Part shown: positions 8,454-17,038 of the stretch, piece after piece
Numbering within the stretch: position 1 is the first letter of the stretch
How the letters are laid out: each line of letters starts with the position of its first letter
Source: JBJXFE01 sp046153875
Lineage (GTDB): Bacteria > Planctomycetota > Phycisphaerae > Phycisphaerales > UBA1924
DNA: 44,209 nucleotides
Assembly: GCA_046153875.1 (NCBI GenBank)
Contig: JBJXFE010000069.1
Coordinates: forward strand, 1-44,209
Reading direction: 5' to 3'
Made by a program: the position numbers and the translations under genes
The notes under the pieces: model-generated
The model's input: the letters and a program-made list of their open reading frames with translations, nothing else
Databases searched by the model: none
Told to the model about the DNA's origin: nothing

Positions 8454-9332
8454 ATGCGCCGCGCGCCCCACCATCTCGGCCCGCCCGATGAGCTCGCCCA
8501 CGGCGACTTCGAAATGGTCGTTCGCCGACTCGCCGACGACCTGGCGTTCGGCACGGACGTGTCGCTCTTTGTCGGCTCGGGCCTGGAGTACGCCCAGTCG
8601 CGCCCCTATGCGCCCGGCGACCCGATCAAGATGATGGACTGGCGGCTCACCGCTCGCGCGGGCAAGCCGTTCGTCAAGGAGTACGAGACGCTGAAGCGGA
8701 CGTGCATCTACCTCGTCGTCGACACGTCGGCCTCGATGGGCGTGTCCTCGACGACGCTGACCAAGCACGACATGGCGATCTGGATCGCCGCCGCGGTCGG
8801 GCTGGTCGGGCAGCGCCGCCTCAGCCCGGTGGCGCTGATCGGGGGCGGCGACCGCGAGACCCGCCTGTTCCCGAGCCTGCGCCGCAGCGACCTGTGGCGG
8901 GCGCTGGAACCGCTGCGGGCCGGCAGCGCGTGCGAGGGCACACGCCTCGCCGAGCGTCTGCGGATGCTCGACGTGCGGGCCGATCGGTCCAGCGTCGTGG
9001 TGGCGATCACCGACCTTCACGACCCGGGCGCGGTGCCGTCGCTCCGCCACATGGCCCAGAAGCACGACTGCGTCGTGATCCACCTCATGGACCCGATGGA
9101 GGCCGGGGCCACCCGCTCGGGGTTCTACCTCGGGCAGGAGGCCGAGACCGGGCGGACGTTCATGGCCCACGGGCGCGCCCGCTGGGACCGCGCCGCGGAG
9201 CACGAAGCCGAGCTGATCCGCGGCGGCGTCGCGTGCGTGCGGCTGCGCACCGACGAGCCGTTTGTCGGGCCGCTGCGGCATTTCCTCTCGGCCCGCGCGG
9301 CGGCGCTGGGCGGCGGAAGGGGGCAGGCATGA
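8454..9332 (+). CDS. DUF58 domain protein
   Basis: A DUF58 protein of 292 residues, the standard companion of MoxR. It has the diagnostic YAPGDPIKMMDWRLTAR segment at about 52-68 and a VWA-like fold with DTSASM at 90-95. No membrane segment is visible, so it is probably cytoplasmic or membrane-peripheral. It lies 36 bases after moxR and its stop overlaps the next start (ATGA). An internal ATG at 8514 would remove 20 residues and keep the whole domain. Confidence 0.9.
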   Translation: MRRAPHHLGPPDELAHGDFEMVVRRLADDLAFGTDVSLFVGSGLEYAQSRPYAPGDPIKMMDWRLTARAGKPFVKEYETLKRTCIYLVVDTSASMGVSSTTLTKHDMAIWIAAAVGLVGQRRLSPVALIGGGDRETRLFPSLRRSDLWRALEPLRAGSACEGTRLAERLRMLDVRADRSSVVVAITDLHDPGAVPSLRHMAQKHDCVVIHLMDPMEAGATRSGFYLGQEAETGRTFMAHGRARWDRAAEHEAELIRGGVACVRLRTDEPFVGPLRHFLSARAAALGGGRGQA

Positions 9333-10213
9333 TCGCCCTTGTCGCCCGATGCCTGGTCCTGGCGGTCGCGCTGGCCCAGGACCGTGACGCGCGGCCCGCG
9401 CCGCGCCCCGTGGACCCGGCCGCCCAGCCGCTGACCACCGCGATCCGCGGCATCACCGGCACAGCCGAGTTTTCGGCCACCGGTCCGTCCCTTCGCGGGC
9501 ACGCGGGACAGACGCTCGCCTGGCCTCTGGTCGCGCGCGTCGTCGCGGCGGAGCCCCTGCCCGGCGGCCCCGAGGGGGGAAACCACACCCGCTACCGCGT
9601 CGCGTTCATCGGGACGATCGCGGGCGACTACGACCTGCGCGACTGCCTCCAGCGTCAGGACGGGTCGGCCCTCGACCTCCCGCCGCTACCCGTGCGCATC
9701 CTGAGCCAGCTGGAAGCGGACCCGGGCACGGATCTGTTCTCGTCCGCGGACGTCCCCCCCCTCACGGCGTCACGGTATCGCCCGCTGATGCTCGCGCTGG
9801 CGGCGGCCTGGGTGGGCGTGCCGGTGGTGTACGTGCTCGTGCGTCTCGCGCGCCGGCGGCCCGCGCCGCCGCCGCCGCCCGTCATTCCCCCCCCCACGCT
9901 CGCCGACCAACTCCGACCGCTCGTGGAGGCGGCGATCCGCGGCACGCTGTCCGTCGCCGACCGCGGGCGGCTTGAGTTGCTCCTCTATCTCTACTGGCGG
10001 GCACGCCTGGCCCTCGCCGGACCTCAGACGGAAGTCATCTCGATCTTGCGCACTCATCCGCGGGCGGGCGCGCTGCTCCAGGCGGTGGAGCGCTGGCTCC
10101 ACGCCCCGCGCGCCGCCGCGGACCACGCCGAGACCGAGGCCGCCGCGCTGCTCGAACCCTACCGGGATGCACCCGCGATCCCCGAGCCACAGGCCGCGGA
10201 GGCCCGTGCATGA
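9329..10213 (+). CDS. membrane protein of the MoxR/VWA operon
   Basis: Protein of 294 residues translated by ATGA overlap with the DUF58 gene. A short signal-like hydrophobic N-terminus leads to an extracytoplasmic domain of about 130 residues. A membrane segment (about 152-172, LMLALAAAWVGVPVVYVLV) is followed by RRR, a proline run and a helical cytoplasmic tail with LELLLYLYWRARLAL. Position and architecture match the small membrane proteins (DUF4381-type or BatD-like) found between DUF58 and VWA genes, but I do not recognise a specific family. The next gene again starts by ATGA overlap. Confidence 0.7.
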   Translation: MIALVARCLVLAVALAQDRDARPAPRPVDPAAQPLTTAIRGITGTAEFSATGPSLRGHAGQTLAWPLVARVVAAEPLPGGPEGGNHTRYRVAFIGTIAGDYDLRDCLQRQDGSALDLPPLPVRILSQLEADPGTDLFSSADVPPLTASRYRPLMLALAAAWVGVPVVYVLVRLARRRPAPPPPPVIPPPTLADQLRPLVEAAIRGTLSVADRGRLELLLYLYWRARLALAGPQTEVISILRTHPRAGALLQAVERWLHAPRAAADHAETEAAALLEPYRDAPAIPEPQAAEARA

Positions 10214-11115
10214 CCTTCGCGCATCCCTGGGTGCTGCTGCTGCTGGCGATCCCGGTGGTCCTTCTCGTCGCTCCGCCGCGGCGGGTATTCGGCCTGGTTC
10301 TGCCCTTCGACCACCACGACCACCCGCGGCGGCGCTGGCTCGCCGTGCTGCTGGGCGTGTTCGACCGTGTGCCGACGCTTGTGCTCGCCGCGGCGCTGCT
10401 GATGCTCGCGGGGCCTCAGATGCTCAAGCAACCGAAGCAGACCCGCCTGCTGACCAACATCCAGTTCTGCCTCGACGTCTCCGGCAGCATGTCGTGGGAG
10501 GACCGCTACACGATGGCGCGCAAGGCCATCGAGGAGTTCATCGCCGGACGCGAGGGGGACGCCTTCGGCCTCACGCTCTTCGGCTCGCACCAGATCCGCT
10601 GGACACCACTGACCACCGACCTGAATGCCATCCGCAACGGCCTGCCCTTCGCAAACCCGGAAAACCAGCCGATGCACATGGCGGGCACGCGGATCGGCGC
10701 CGCCCTGCTCTTCTGCCGCGACATGATGACCCAGGAGGCCCAGCGCGGCGACCGGCTCATCATCCTTGTCTCCGATGGGGCCAGCTCCGACCTCGGCGAG
10801 GGGAACGAAGAGGCCGACTACGCCCAGGAGCTGATCGACGCGAAGATCACGCTTTTCCACGTCCACGTCGGGCAGGACGCGATGCCGCCGGAGGTCGTCG
10901 AACTCGCCTCGCGCGCCGGCGGGCAGGCCTTCGCGGCGCGTGACGCGGCCAGCCTCAAGCGCATCTTCGACCACATCGATCGCATGAAACCCGCCCAGTT
11001 CGCGCCGGGCGGGACAGTGCCGATGGACCACTACCTCCCGTTCGCGTGGGCGGCGCTCGCGCTGCTCGGCGTGTATGGGATCGGGCTCCTCGGGGTGAGG
11101 CACACGCCGTGGTGA
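10210..11115 (+). CDS. VWA-domain membrane protein (BatA-like)
   Basis: Protein of 301 residues. Membrane segments lie at about 4-21 and 54-72, followed by a von Willebrand factor A domain and a C-terminal membrane segment at about 277-297. The metal-ion-dependent adhesion site is complete: DVSGS at 89-93, Thr160 in MAGTR and Asp189 in VSDG. This is the arrangement of BatA in the Bacteroides aerotolerance (Bat) operon. It overlaps both neighbours (ATGA upstream, GTGA downstream), showing tight translational coupling. The metal site suggests ligand binding regulated by the MoxR ATPase, as known for this family; the substrate is unknown. Confidence 0.9.
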   Translation: MTFAHPWVLLLLAIPVVLLVAPPRRVFGLVLPFDHHDHPRRRWLAVLLGVFDRVPTLVLAAALLMLAGPQMLKQPKQTRLLTNIQFCLDVSGSMSWEDRYTMARKAIEEFIAGREGDAFGLTLFGSHQIRWTPLTTDLNAIRNGLPFANPENQPMHMAGTRIGAALLFCRDMMTQEAQRGDRLIILVSDGASSDLGEGNEEADYAQELIDAKITLFHVHVGQDAMPPEVVELASRAGGQAFAARDAASLKRIFDHIDRMKPAQFAPGGTVPMDHYLPFAWAALALLGVYGIGLLGVRHTPW

Positions 11116-12182
11116 TCCCCGCGCTGATCGCCCTGGTCGCGCTCGCCTCAGCGGTATTTGCGGAGCGGATGCACGCGCGACGCGTCGAGGGCGTGGCCCG
11201 CCTGGCCTTCGGGCCGACCGGGCGACCCGCGCTGTGGGCCCGGGCGGCGGCGATCGCGCGGATCACCGCGTTCACCGCGGCCGTGTGGGGCGCGGCCGCG
11301 CTCGCCGCCTTCGACCCCGTGCAGAGCCACGACAGGCCGCGCCGGCAAGCCTCGCGCCAGCTCCTCATCGCGCTCGACGTCTCCCCGAGCATGATGCTTA
11401 AGGACGCGGGGCCGGGCCCGGATCGCGTGTCGCGCGGCGTGTGGGCCGGGAAGGTGGTCCAGGGGATTCTCGACCGGCTGGACACCGAGACCACCCGCGT
11501 GACCCTCTTCGCGTTCTACACGGACGCCCTCCCCGTGGTCCAGGAGACCTTCGACAAGGAAGTGATCCGCAACGCGCTCGACGGCCTGCCCATGTACGTC
11601 GCGTTCGAGCCGGGGCCGACCGACGTGAACAAGGGCGTGACCAAGGCGCTCGACTACGCCAAGGTCTGGGCCCCCGGGAGCGCGATGCTGGTGGTGCTCA
11701 GCGACGGCGACGCCTCGGCGGGCAAGGCCCCCGTCGGAGTCCCCGACTCGATCGCGGATTCGATCGTCATCGGCGTCGGCGACCCGTTCCGCTCGACGAT
11801 GATCAACGGGCATGCGTCGCGCCAGGACGCCGATTCACTGCGTCACCTCGCCGCGCGGCTCGGCGGCCTCTATCACAACGGCAACGAGAAACACCTGCCG
11901 AGCCACGTGCTCGATGGGCTGTCGGTGACGAATCCCCGTGCTTCGCAGTCGATCGGCATCCGCGAAGCGGCGTTGATCGCCGTAGGCGCTGGCGGAGCGA
12001 TTCTCGGGCTCCTGGGGCCTGGACTGGTTCTGTTCGGTCGGCCCCGAACGTTCGTGCGGGCACGCCGCGAAGTCGCCCGCCGGACGACGAAATCGCGCGC
12101 CACCGACGTTCCCGCTGTGCTCGACCGTGCCTCTCGATCCGATTCTTCTGGTACCATTCTCAGCAGACCTCTGGAGGCTTGA
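11112..12182 (+). CDS. second VWA-domain membrane protein (BatB-like)
   Basis: Protein of 356 residues with N-terminal membrane segments (about 3-17 and 49-67), a VWA domain and a C-terminal hydrophobic segment (ALIAVGAGGAILGLLGPGLV). The metal site is DVSPS at 89-93, Thr170 in PGPTD and Asp198 in LSDGD. It therefore begins at the same residue number as in the preceding VWA protein. The GTG at 11112 is chosen because it forms a GTGA overlap with the previous stop and GGGGTGAGG lies about ten bases upstream. A BatA/BatB pair in tandem is typical of the Bat operon. The polar Ser/Thr/Arg-rich tail beyond the last membrane segment is cytoplasmic by prediction. Confidence 0.88.
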   Translation: MIPALIALVALASAVFAERMHARRVEGVARLAFGPTGRPALWARAAAIARITAFTAAVWGAAALAAFDPVQSHDRPRRQASRQLLIALDVSPSMMLKDAGPGPDRVSRGVWAGKVVQGILDRLDTETTRVTLFAFYTDALPVVQETFDKEVIRNALDGLPMYVAFEPGPTDVNKGVTKALDYAKVWAPGSAMLVVLSDGDASAGKAPVGVPDSIADSIVIGVGDPFRSTMINGHASRQDADSLRHLAARLGGLYHNGNEKHLPSHVLDGLSVTNPRASQSIGIREAALIAVGAGGAILGLLGPGLVLFGRPRTFVRARREVARRTTKSRATDVPAVLDRASRSDSSGTILSRPLEA

Positions 12183-12185
12183 CTC

Positions 12186-13037
12186 ATGAGCATCGCCAGG
12201 TTCGGTTGGGCCGCGTGGGCGCTCGTTCCGGTCGGTGCGATGGCGTTCCACTACGGGCCGGGCCAGGGTGTCTACCGGCACGACCAGGCCGCGGACCTGC
12301 GGCGATCGGCTGTTGAACTCGAAACCCAGGCCGCGGCGCTCCAGGCCGAGGCGTACGCCACGCACCTCGCGTCGCTGGAGGCCCGCCGTGCGGCCCTGGT
12401 GAACGACACGCCGGCGGCCCAACTCGCGATGCAGCGCGCCAACGAAACGGAGACCCGGGCGTTCGCGGCGTCGAGCGCCGCGTGGAAGCTCGTCGCGGAC
12501 ACGTTCGGACGCATCGAAGAGACGGCCCAGGGATCCACCCCCGAGACGCTCCGAACGTTGCGCTGGTCGCGGGCGAGGGCGCTGGTCCGCTCGGGCGACA
12601 TCTGGTCCGGCATCGATGAACTCGAGGGAATCCTCGCCGATGCCGCGGAGGCATCGGAGAGCGCCCTGGTCCGCGCAACGCGCGAGCAACTCGGCGCCGC
12701 GTACTACTACGGCGCTCGGCTCATGCGGCTCTCCGGCGAGCCGGACTCCGAATGGATGATCGAGACCGCCAAGGCCCGCCAGCACTTCCGCTACCTCGCG
12801 GAGCGGGCGGCGCACGGCGCGTCCGACGAGGCGCTCAACCAACAACGGAACGTCGAGCTCGTGCTGAACCTCGAGCAGGAAGGCCGCTTCGCGCTCGAGG
12901 GCAAGCCCCTCCCGAAGGAATCCCCGTCGCGGTGCATCGGCAACAAGCCCGGCGGCAACCGCAAGAACAAGCGCCCACCGACCCAGCGCGACGCGCGCGG
13001 CGCCGGCGGCGCGGAAGACATCTACACCGGGTGGTAG
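12186..13037 (+). CDS. exported coiled-coil/TPR-like protein of the Bat operon
   Basis: Protein of 283 residues starting three bases after the VWA gene, with GGAGG nine bases before the ATG. The first 21 residues look like a signal peptide or anchor. Residues about 33-75 are a predicted coiled coil (DLRRSAVELETQAAALQAEA), and helical repeats follow (LRTLRWSRARALVRSGDIWSG). The tail is basic and low complexity (GNKPGGNRKNKRPPTQRDAR). It occupies the place of the TPR protein BatC, and a matching role is inferred. I do not recognise a named family. Confidence 0.65.
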   Translation: MSIARFGWAAWALVPVGAMAFHYGPGQGVYRHDQAADLRRSAVELETQAAALQAEAYATHLASLEARRAALVNDTPAAQLAMQRANETETRAFAASSAAWKLVADTFGRIEETAQGSTPETLRTLRWSRARALVRSGDIWSGIDELEGILADAAEASESALVRATREQLGAAYYYGARLMRLSGEPDSEWMIETAKARQHFRYLAERAAHGASDEALNQQRNVELVLNLEQEGRFALEGKPLPKESPSRCIGNKPGGNRKNKRPPTQRDARGAGGAEDIYTGW

Positions 13038-13041
13038 CGCA

Positions 13042-13063
13042 CACACGCGTGGCGTCGCGTGTG
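13042..13063. other. 8-bp stem-loop between operon genes
   Basis: CACACGCG, six bases, CGCGTGTG in the 103-base gap before the last operon gene. There is no following T-run on either strand, so it is not an intrinsic terminator. It could stabilise or process the mRNA end. Confidence 0.4.
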
Positions 13064-13140
13064 AACTCTCGCACGGAGAACATGAGCGGGCCGGAGGCCT
13101 CTGACCACCGGAGAGCGCGGCGCTCGACCGAGGACGCACC

Positions 13141-16100
13141 ATGCACGACACCCCCGCCGTGACCGCCCGTCCACGCACACCCGGCCTCGGGCGTCGCGCG
13201 GCGCTGATCCTGGCTGCGTTCGCCTCCGTCACCGCCGAAGCTCAGATCGTCACGATACAGCGTGCCCAGCCCGCGGCGGCCGCGCCCGCAGCGCCCGTGA
13301 CGGTTCAACCCGCGACAACGCAGCCCGATCAGCCCGCGCCGGCACCAGCCAACGCTCCCAACCCGGACTTCACGCCGCAGGAAATCGAGCGGCTCCGGGC
13401 CGCGTATGACGAACTGCCCGAGCCGGAGCGGGCGCAGATGGTCGCCGCCTACCAGGACATGGGTGTGGACCTCCTTGTCCTGTTCGGCTTGAAGCAGCCC
13501 GATCCGGCCCTCCCTCCGCAGACCATCGAAATGGCCGTGCAGGCGCTCGACTTCGCGCGTAAGCCGGACGCGGTGCTCGCGGCGCGGTCGCAGCTCGGGT
13601 TCGGCGCCGCGGAGAGTCGGGACATGCCCGACAGCAAGGACACGGTCGCGCTGGCCAAGTGGCTGCACACGAATGTGCTCGCCGGCGAATGGGACGCACT
13701 GGGCCGGGTCCTGGGCACGCTCAAGCCCGCCGAGGCCACCGCGGTGTACTCCCACGTCCTGCGGTCCACGAACCAGGCGGCCCAGGGCCTGCTCCCCGAA
13801 GAGGTGCTGATCCTCGGCGACGCCTGCCCCGGCGACCTGGTCGACTGGCAGCTCGACGTTCTCGCGCAGCTCCTGACCACCGCATCGGGCCGTTACGGCA
13901 CCGGGCCGTTCATGGCGCGACTCAAGGCGGGCACGCCGAAGTTCGGCTCAGGCACCGACGCGGCCCGTGACCGCACGGTGCGATTGCTCGTCGGCGCGGG
14001 TCTTCCGATGGAGGCCTACGGCTTCCTCCCGGCGTTGGAGGACGCCCGTGCCAGCGCCGACGCCCGCGTGATGTACGGGCACGCCCGCTACCACGAAGAC
14101 CTCGGGACGAGCGGGCGGGCGGGGGCCGAGAGTGAGGACCACCTGCACCGCGGCTGGGCCCTCCTGGGCGAGGTGGCCATGCTCAACGGCGCCGACGTCG
14201 CGCTCCGCAAGGACGCGATGAAGCGGGCGATCGAGCTCCTGCCGAGCATCCCTCCCGCGCAGGCGACCGAGTGGCTCGGGCGGGTGTTCGCCAACGACGC
14301 CCTGGGCCCGGCGGCTCTCGAAGTCGTCGCGCTCCAGGCCATGACCGTGCGCGACCGGAAGGTCGATGCCGCCAAGCGGGCCCAGGGCCTGGCGACGATG
14401 AAGGCGGCCGTGGACACCCTGATCGCCCAGCCGTCGCTGAACATGGACGCCCTGCGCGTGCCCTTGCGCATGCTCACCACCGCGCTCGCCGACGAGGTCG
14501 AGGCGGTCGTGAAGGAGAAGGGGCAGGTCCGCGGCGTCGCGCCCGAGGCCGAGCTGCTCTTCCGCGCGTCGCCCGATGAGCGCTGGCTCGCGGCGATCGA
14601 GCCGAGCGTGGCGATCCGCGGGCACCGCGCGTGCATCGCGGTCGCCACCATCACCGACGAGACCGACGTGGCTCTCGACGCGCTGGCGCTCGCGGTCCGG
14701 TGCTTCCCGGATCAGGGCGCGGTGTTCGCCGACGAGTTCCTTCAGCTCTGGGAGGGCCGGCTGAACCCCAAGGCGCGACCGGGTGAAGAGTGGATGGACA
14801 GCCCGTACATCATCTACTACGGCGCGCAGCGCCTGCCCTCCGCGCCGCTCACACGCGGACGCCAGCAACGCAATCTCGCGCTGCTGGCGCGCCTGCTGAC
14901 GATCCTCGACGGCATCGGCGTGCCCGCGCGCGAGTTGCCCAACGTCACGGCGGCCTTCAAGGCCTGCCACGCCAGGACGGAGGTCTACAACCGCGCCGAG
15001 ATCGTCGGGGTCTTCGGGACCGTCGATCACGTGCCGGCGCAGACCGCCGCCTCCCTGGCCGAAGCCATGCGGCTCGGGCTCGGCGGCGACTGGCGCAACC
15101 GCCAGTCCCAGCGGACGTACGGCATGATGCGCTCCGCGGCGGAGATCGCGGTGCTCGTCGAGGAGGGTTACGAGCTGGCGATCGAGCTGGCGTCGCGGGC
15201 GGTCGCGCTCGAGCCCGACTCGTGGCGGCACATCGTGCTCAAGGCCGCGCTGAGCTACGACCGCGTCCAGTTCAAGCAGACCCAGAAGAAAGACGATTTC
15301 ACGACGTACAACGAGTATCGCCGCCAGGCGTTCGCGGCGTTCGAGCAGGCGTCAACCCAGTACGCGACGCTCGTCGCGCGGGGCGACGAGCACGACACCG
15401 CGGGTGTCTACCTCCAGTGGTTCAGCGCCGTGCTCGACGCCGGGCAGCCGACGCCCGGGAGCGACGCCGCCGAGGCCGAGGAGCAGACGAACGAGGACCA
15501 GCTCGGGCGCATCGCGGCGGCGCTGCGGTCGATGCCCGGCGACGCGCCCCAGCGCCACATCGGCGCGTTCGCACGCGACCTGGTGGATTCGCTCGGCGCC
15601 GCGCCGCCGGAGAGGAAACCCACGATCGTCCGGGCGGCGGTCCGCATCGTGGGCGACCACCCGGCCGGGGCCCCGATCCGCCGGCTCAACGAGCTGTACG
15701 AGGACCTGGTCAGCAATGAGATCCGCCTGCGGCTGACCATCGACGGGCCGGACGCGGTCGGCAGCGGGCGGCTCTTCGGCCTCTCGCTCACGCTGCGCTA
15801 CACCAACTCGGTGGACCGGGAGACCGGCGGATTCGACAAGTACCTCTACCAGGACGCCTACGTCCGCATCGGCAATCAGTACCGGAGCGTGAACTACCAG
15901 GGACAGATCCGTCGCGGAATCGAGGCCGCCCTGAACAACGGATTCACCATCGAGTCGATGGGCTTCTTCGAGCCGCTGACCCCGTCGCGCGAGGTCCGCG
16001 AGGACGGGCAGACCGGTTGGCAGGAAAAGCCGCTGGCGTACGTGATCGTGAAGGCCAAGGACCCGAGCGTCGACCGCATCCCGCAGGTCACGTTCGACAT

Positions 16101-16989
16101 GCACTTCGAGGATCAGCTCGGCGCGGTGACCCTGCCCATCCTGAGCAACTCGCCGCTGCTCGATGCGGCGGGAACGCCGGCCGCACGCCCGGTGAAGTCG
16201 CTCAAGGTCAGCCAGACGGTGGACGCGCGCCGGCTCATCACCGGGTCCAAGGACCGCGCTGTCACGCTGGAGGTTCACGCGAGCGGCGAGGGCGTGATTC
16301 CGGAGGCCGAGGAGCTGCTCGCCGGACTGCGCGACGCGCTCCCGGGCTACCAGCTCGCCAACGACGGCATCGAAGCCCGGCCGTTCACCGTCCTTCAGAC
16401 CGACGACGGGCGCGGCCGGTTCTTTCGCCCCGACATGACCGACGAGAACAAGACCTACGCCAAGGCTGACGAGTCGGGCATCTTCCGGCTCGGCACCGAG
16501 CGTTCTTGGCTTGTCACGTTCACGCCGGCGACCGGGGCGGCCGCCGGGCGTGCGTTCACGCTGCCGAAGCTGGCGGGCGGCTTCGAGGGCGTACTGGCGT
16601 CGCGTCAGTACACGGACATGGACATCGTCCCGGTCACCTCGGCGACCGTCGCGCTGAATCCTCGCTGGTCGCTGAAGGCGAAGATCGCCGGCGTGCTCGC
16701 GGCGCTTCTCGCCACATCGGCTCTGGCCTGGTGGATCGTCCGGGCCCGCAGGCCCAGGGCCCAAGTCGCGGACGACCTCGTCCTGCCGGCGCGGATCACT
16801 CCGCTGAGCGTCGTGGCGTCGCTGGAGCGGCTCGCCGCCGGGATGAGCGACGGCCCGCTTCAGTCCATCCGGGCCGACATCGCCGCGATCCAGATCGCTC
16901 ACTTCGGCCCCGACGGTCACTCCCCCGGGCCGGACGAGGCCGCGATGCGCGACACGCTGGAGCGATGGTCACGGGCCGCCCGGGCCTGA
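13141..16989 (+). CDS. giant secreted, C-terminally anchored protein of the Bat operon
   Basis: Protein of 1282 residues. A signal peptide (RRAALILAAFASV, cleavage near EAQ) is followed by a Pro/Ala/Gln-rich linker (about 40-80). A long, mostly helical region to about residue 850 has TPR-like pattern but few canonical repeats. A beta-rich region (about 860-1130) starts with RLRLTIDGPDAVGSGRLFGL. One membrane segment (about 1183-1203) leads to a short cytoplasmic tail. The start has GAGG eight bases upstream. The beta region plus single anchor recall BatD-type oxygen-tolerance proteins, but this protein is several times longer and I cannot assign it firmly. It most likely forms the large extracytoplasmic part of the complex built by the preceding genes. 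It converges on the next gene with a 49-base gap. Confidence 0.75.
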   Translation: MHDTPAVTARPRTPGLGRRAALILAAFASVTAEAQIVTIQRAQPAAAAPAAPVTVQPATTQPDQPAPAPANAPNPDFTPQEIERLRAAYDELPEPERAQMVAAYQDMGVDLLVLFGLKQPDPALPPQTIEMAVQALDFARKPDAVLAARSQLGFGAAESRDMPDSKDTVALAKWLHTNVLAGEWDALGRVLGTLKPAEATAVYSHVLRSTNQAAQGLLPEEVLILGDACPGDLVDWQLDVLAQLLTTASGRYGTGPFMARLKAGTPKFGSGTDAARDRTVRLLVGAGLPMEAYGFLPALEDARASADARVMYGHARYHEDLGTSGRAGAESEDHLHRGWALLGEVAMLNGADVALRKDAMKRAIELLPSIPPAQATEWLGRVFANDALGPAALEVVALQAMTVRDRKVDAAKRAQGLATMKAAVDTLIAQPSLNMDALRVPLRMLTTALADEVEAVVKEKGQVRGVAPEAELLFRASPDERWLAAIEPSVAIRGHRACIAVATITDETDVALDALALAVRCFPDQGAVFADEFLQLWEGRLNPKARPGEEWMDSPYIIYYGAQRLPSAPLTRGRQQRNLALLARLLTILDGIGVPARELPNVTAAFKACHARTEVYNRAEIVGVFGTVDHVPAQTAASLAEAMRLGLGGDWRNRQSQRTYGMMRSAAEIAVLVEEGYELAIELASRAVALEPDSWRHIVLKAALSYDRVQFKQTQKKDDFTTYNEYRRQAFAAFEQASTQYATLVARGDEHDTAGVYLQWFSAVLDAGQPTPGSDAAEAEEQTNEDQLGRIAAALRSMPGDAPQRHIGAFARDLVDSLGAAPPERKPTIVRAAVRIVGDHPAGAPIRRLNELYEDLVSNEIRLRLTIDGPDAVGSGRLFGLSLTLRYTNSVDRETGGFDKYLYQDAYVRIGNQYRSVNYQGQIRRGIEAALNNGFTIESMGFFEPLTPSREVREDGQTGWQEKPLAYVIVKAKDPSVDRIPQVTFDMHFEDQLGAVTLPILSNSPLLDAAGTPAARPVKSLKVSQTVDARRLITGSKDRAVTLEVHASGEGVIPEAEELLAGLRDALPGYQLANDGIEARPFTVLQTDDGRGRFFRPDMTDENKTYAKADESGIFRLGTERSWLVTFTPATGAAAGRAFTLPKLAGGFEGVLASRQYTDMDIVPVTSATVALNPRWSLKAKIAGVLAALLATSALAWWIVRARRPRAQVADDLVLPARITPLSVVASLERLAAGMSDGPLQSIRADIAAIQIAHFGPDGHSPGPDEAAMRDTLERWSRAARA

Positions 16990-17038
16990 TCGGCCGACCG
17001 CACGCCCGAGCCAAGTCTCCTCGTCCCTTGGTCCCTTC

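Noticed and set aside
12000..17000. Long minus-strand frames opposite the Bat operon
   Set aside because: No motifs and biased Arg/Gly composition; the plus-strand genes overlap end to end and have domains and ribosome-binding sites.
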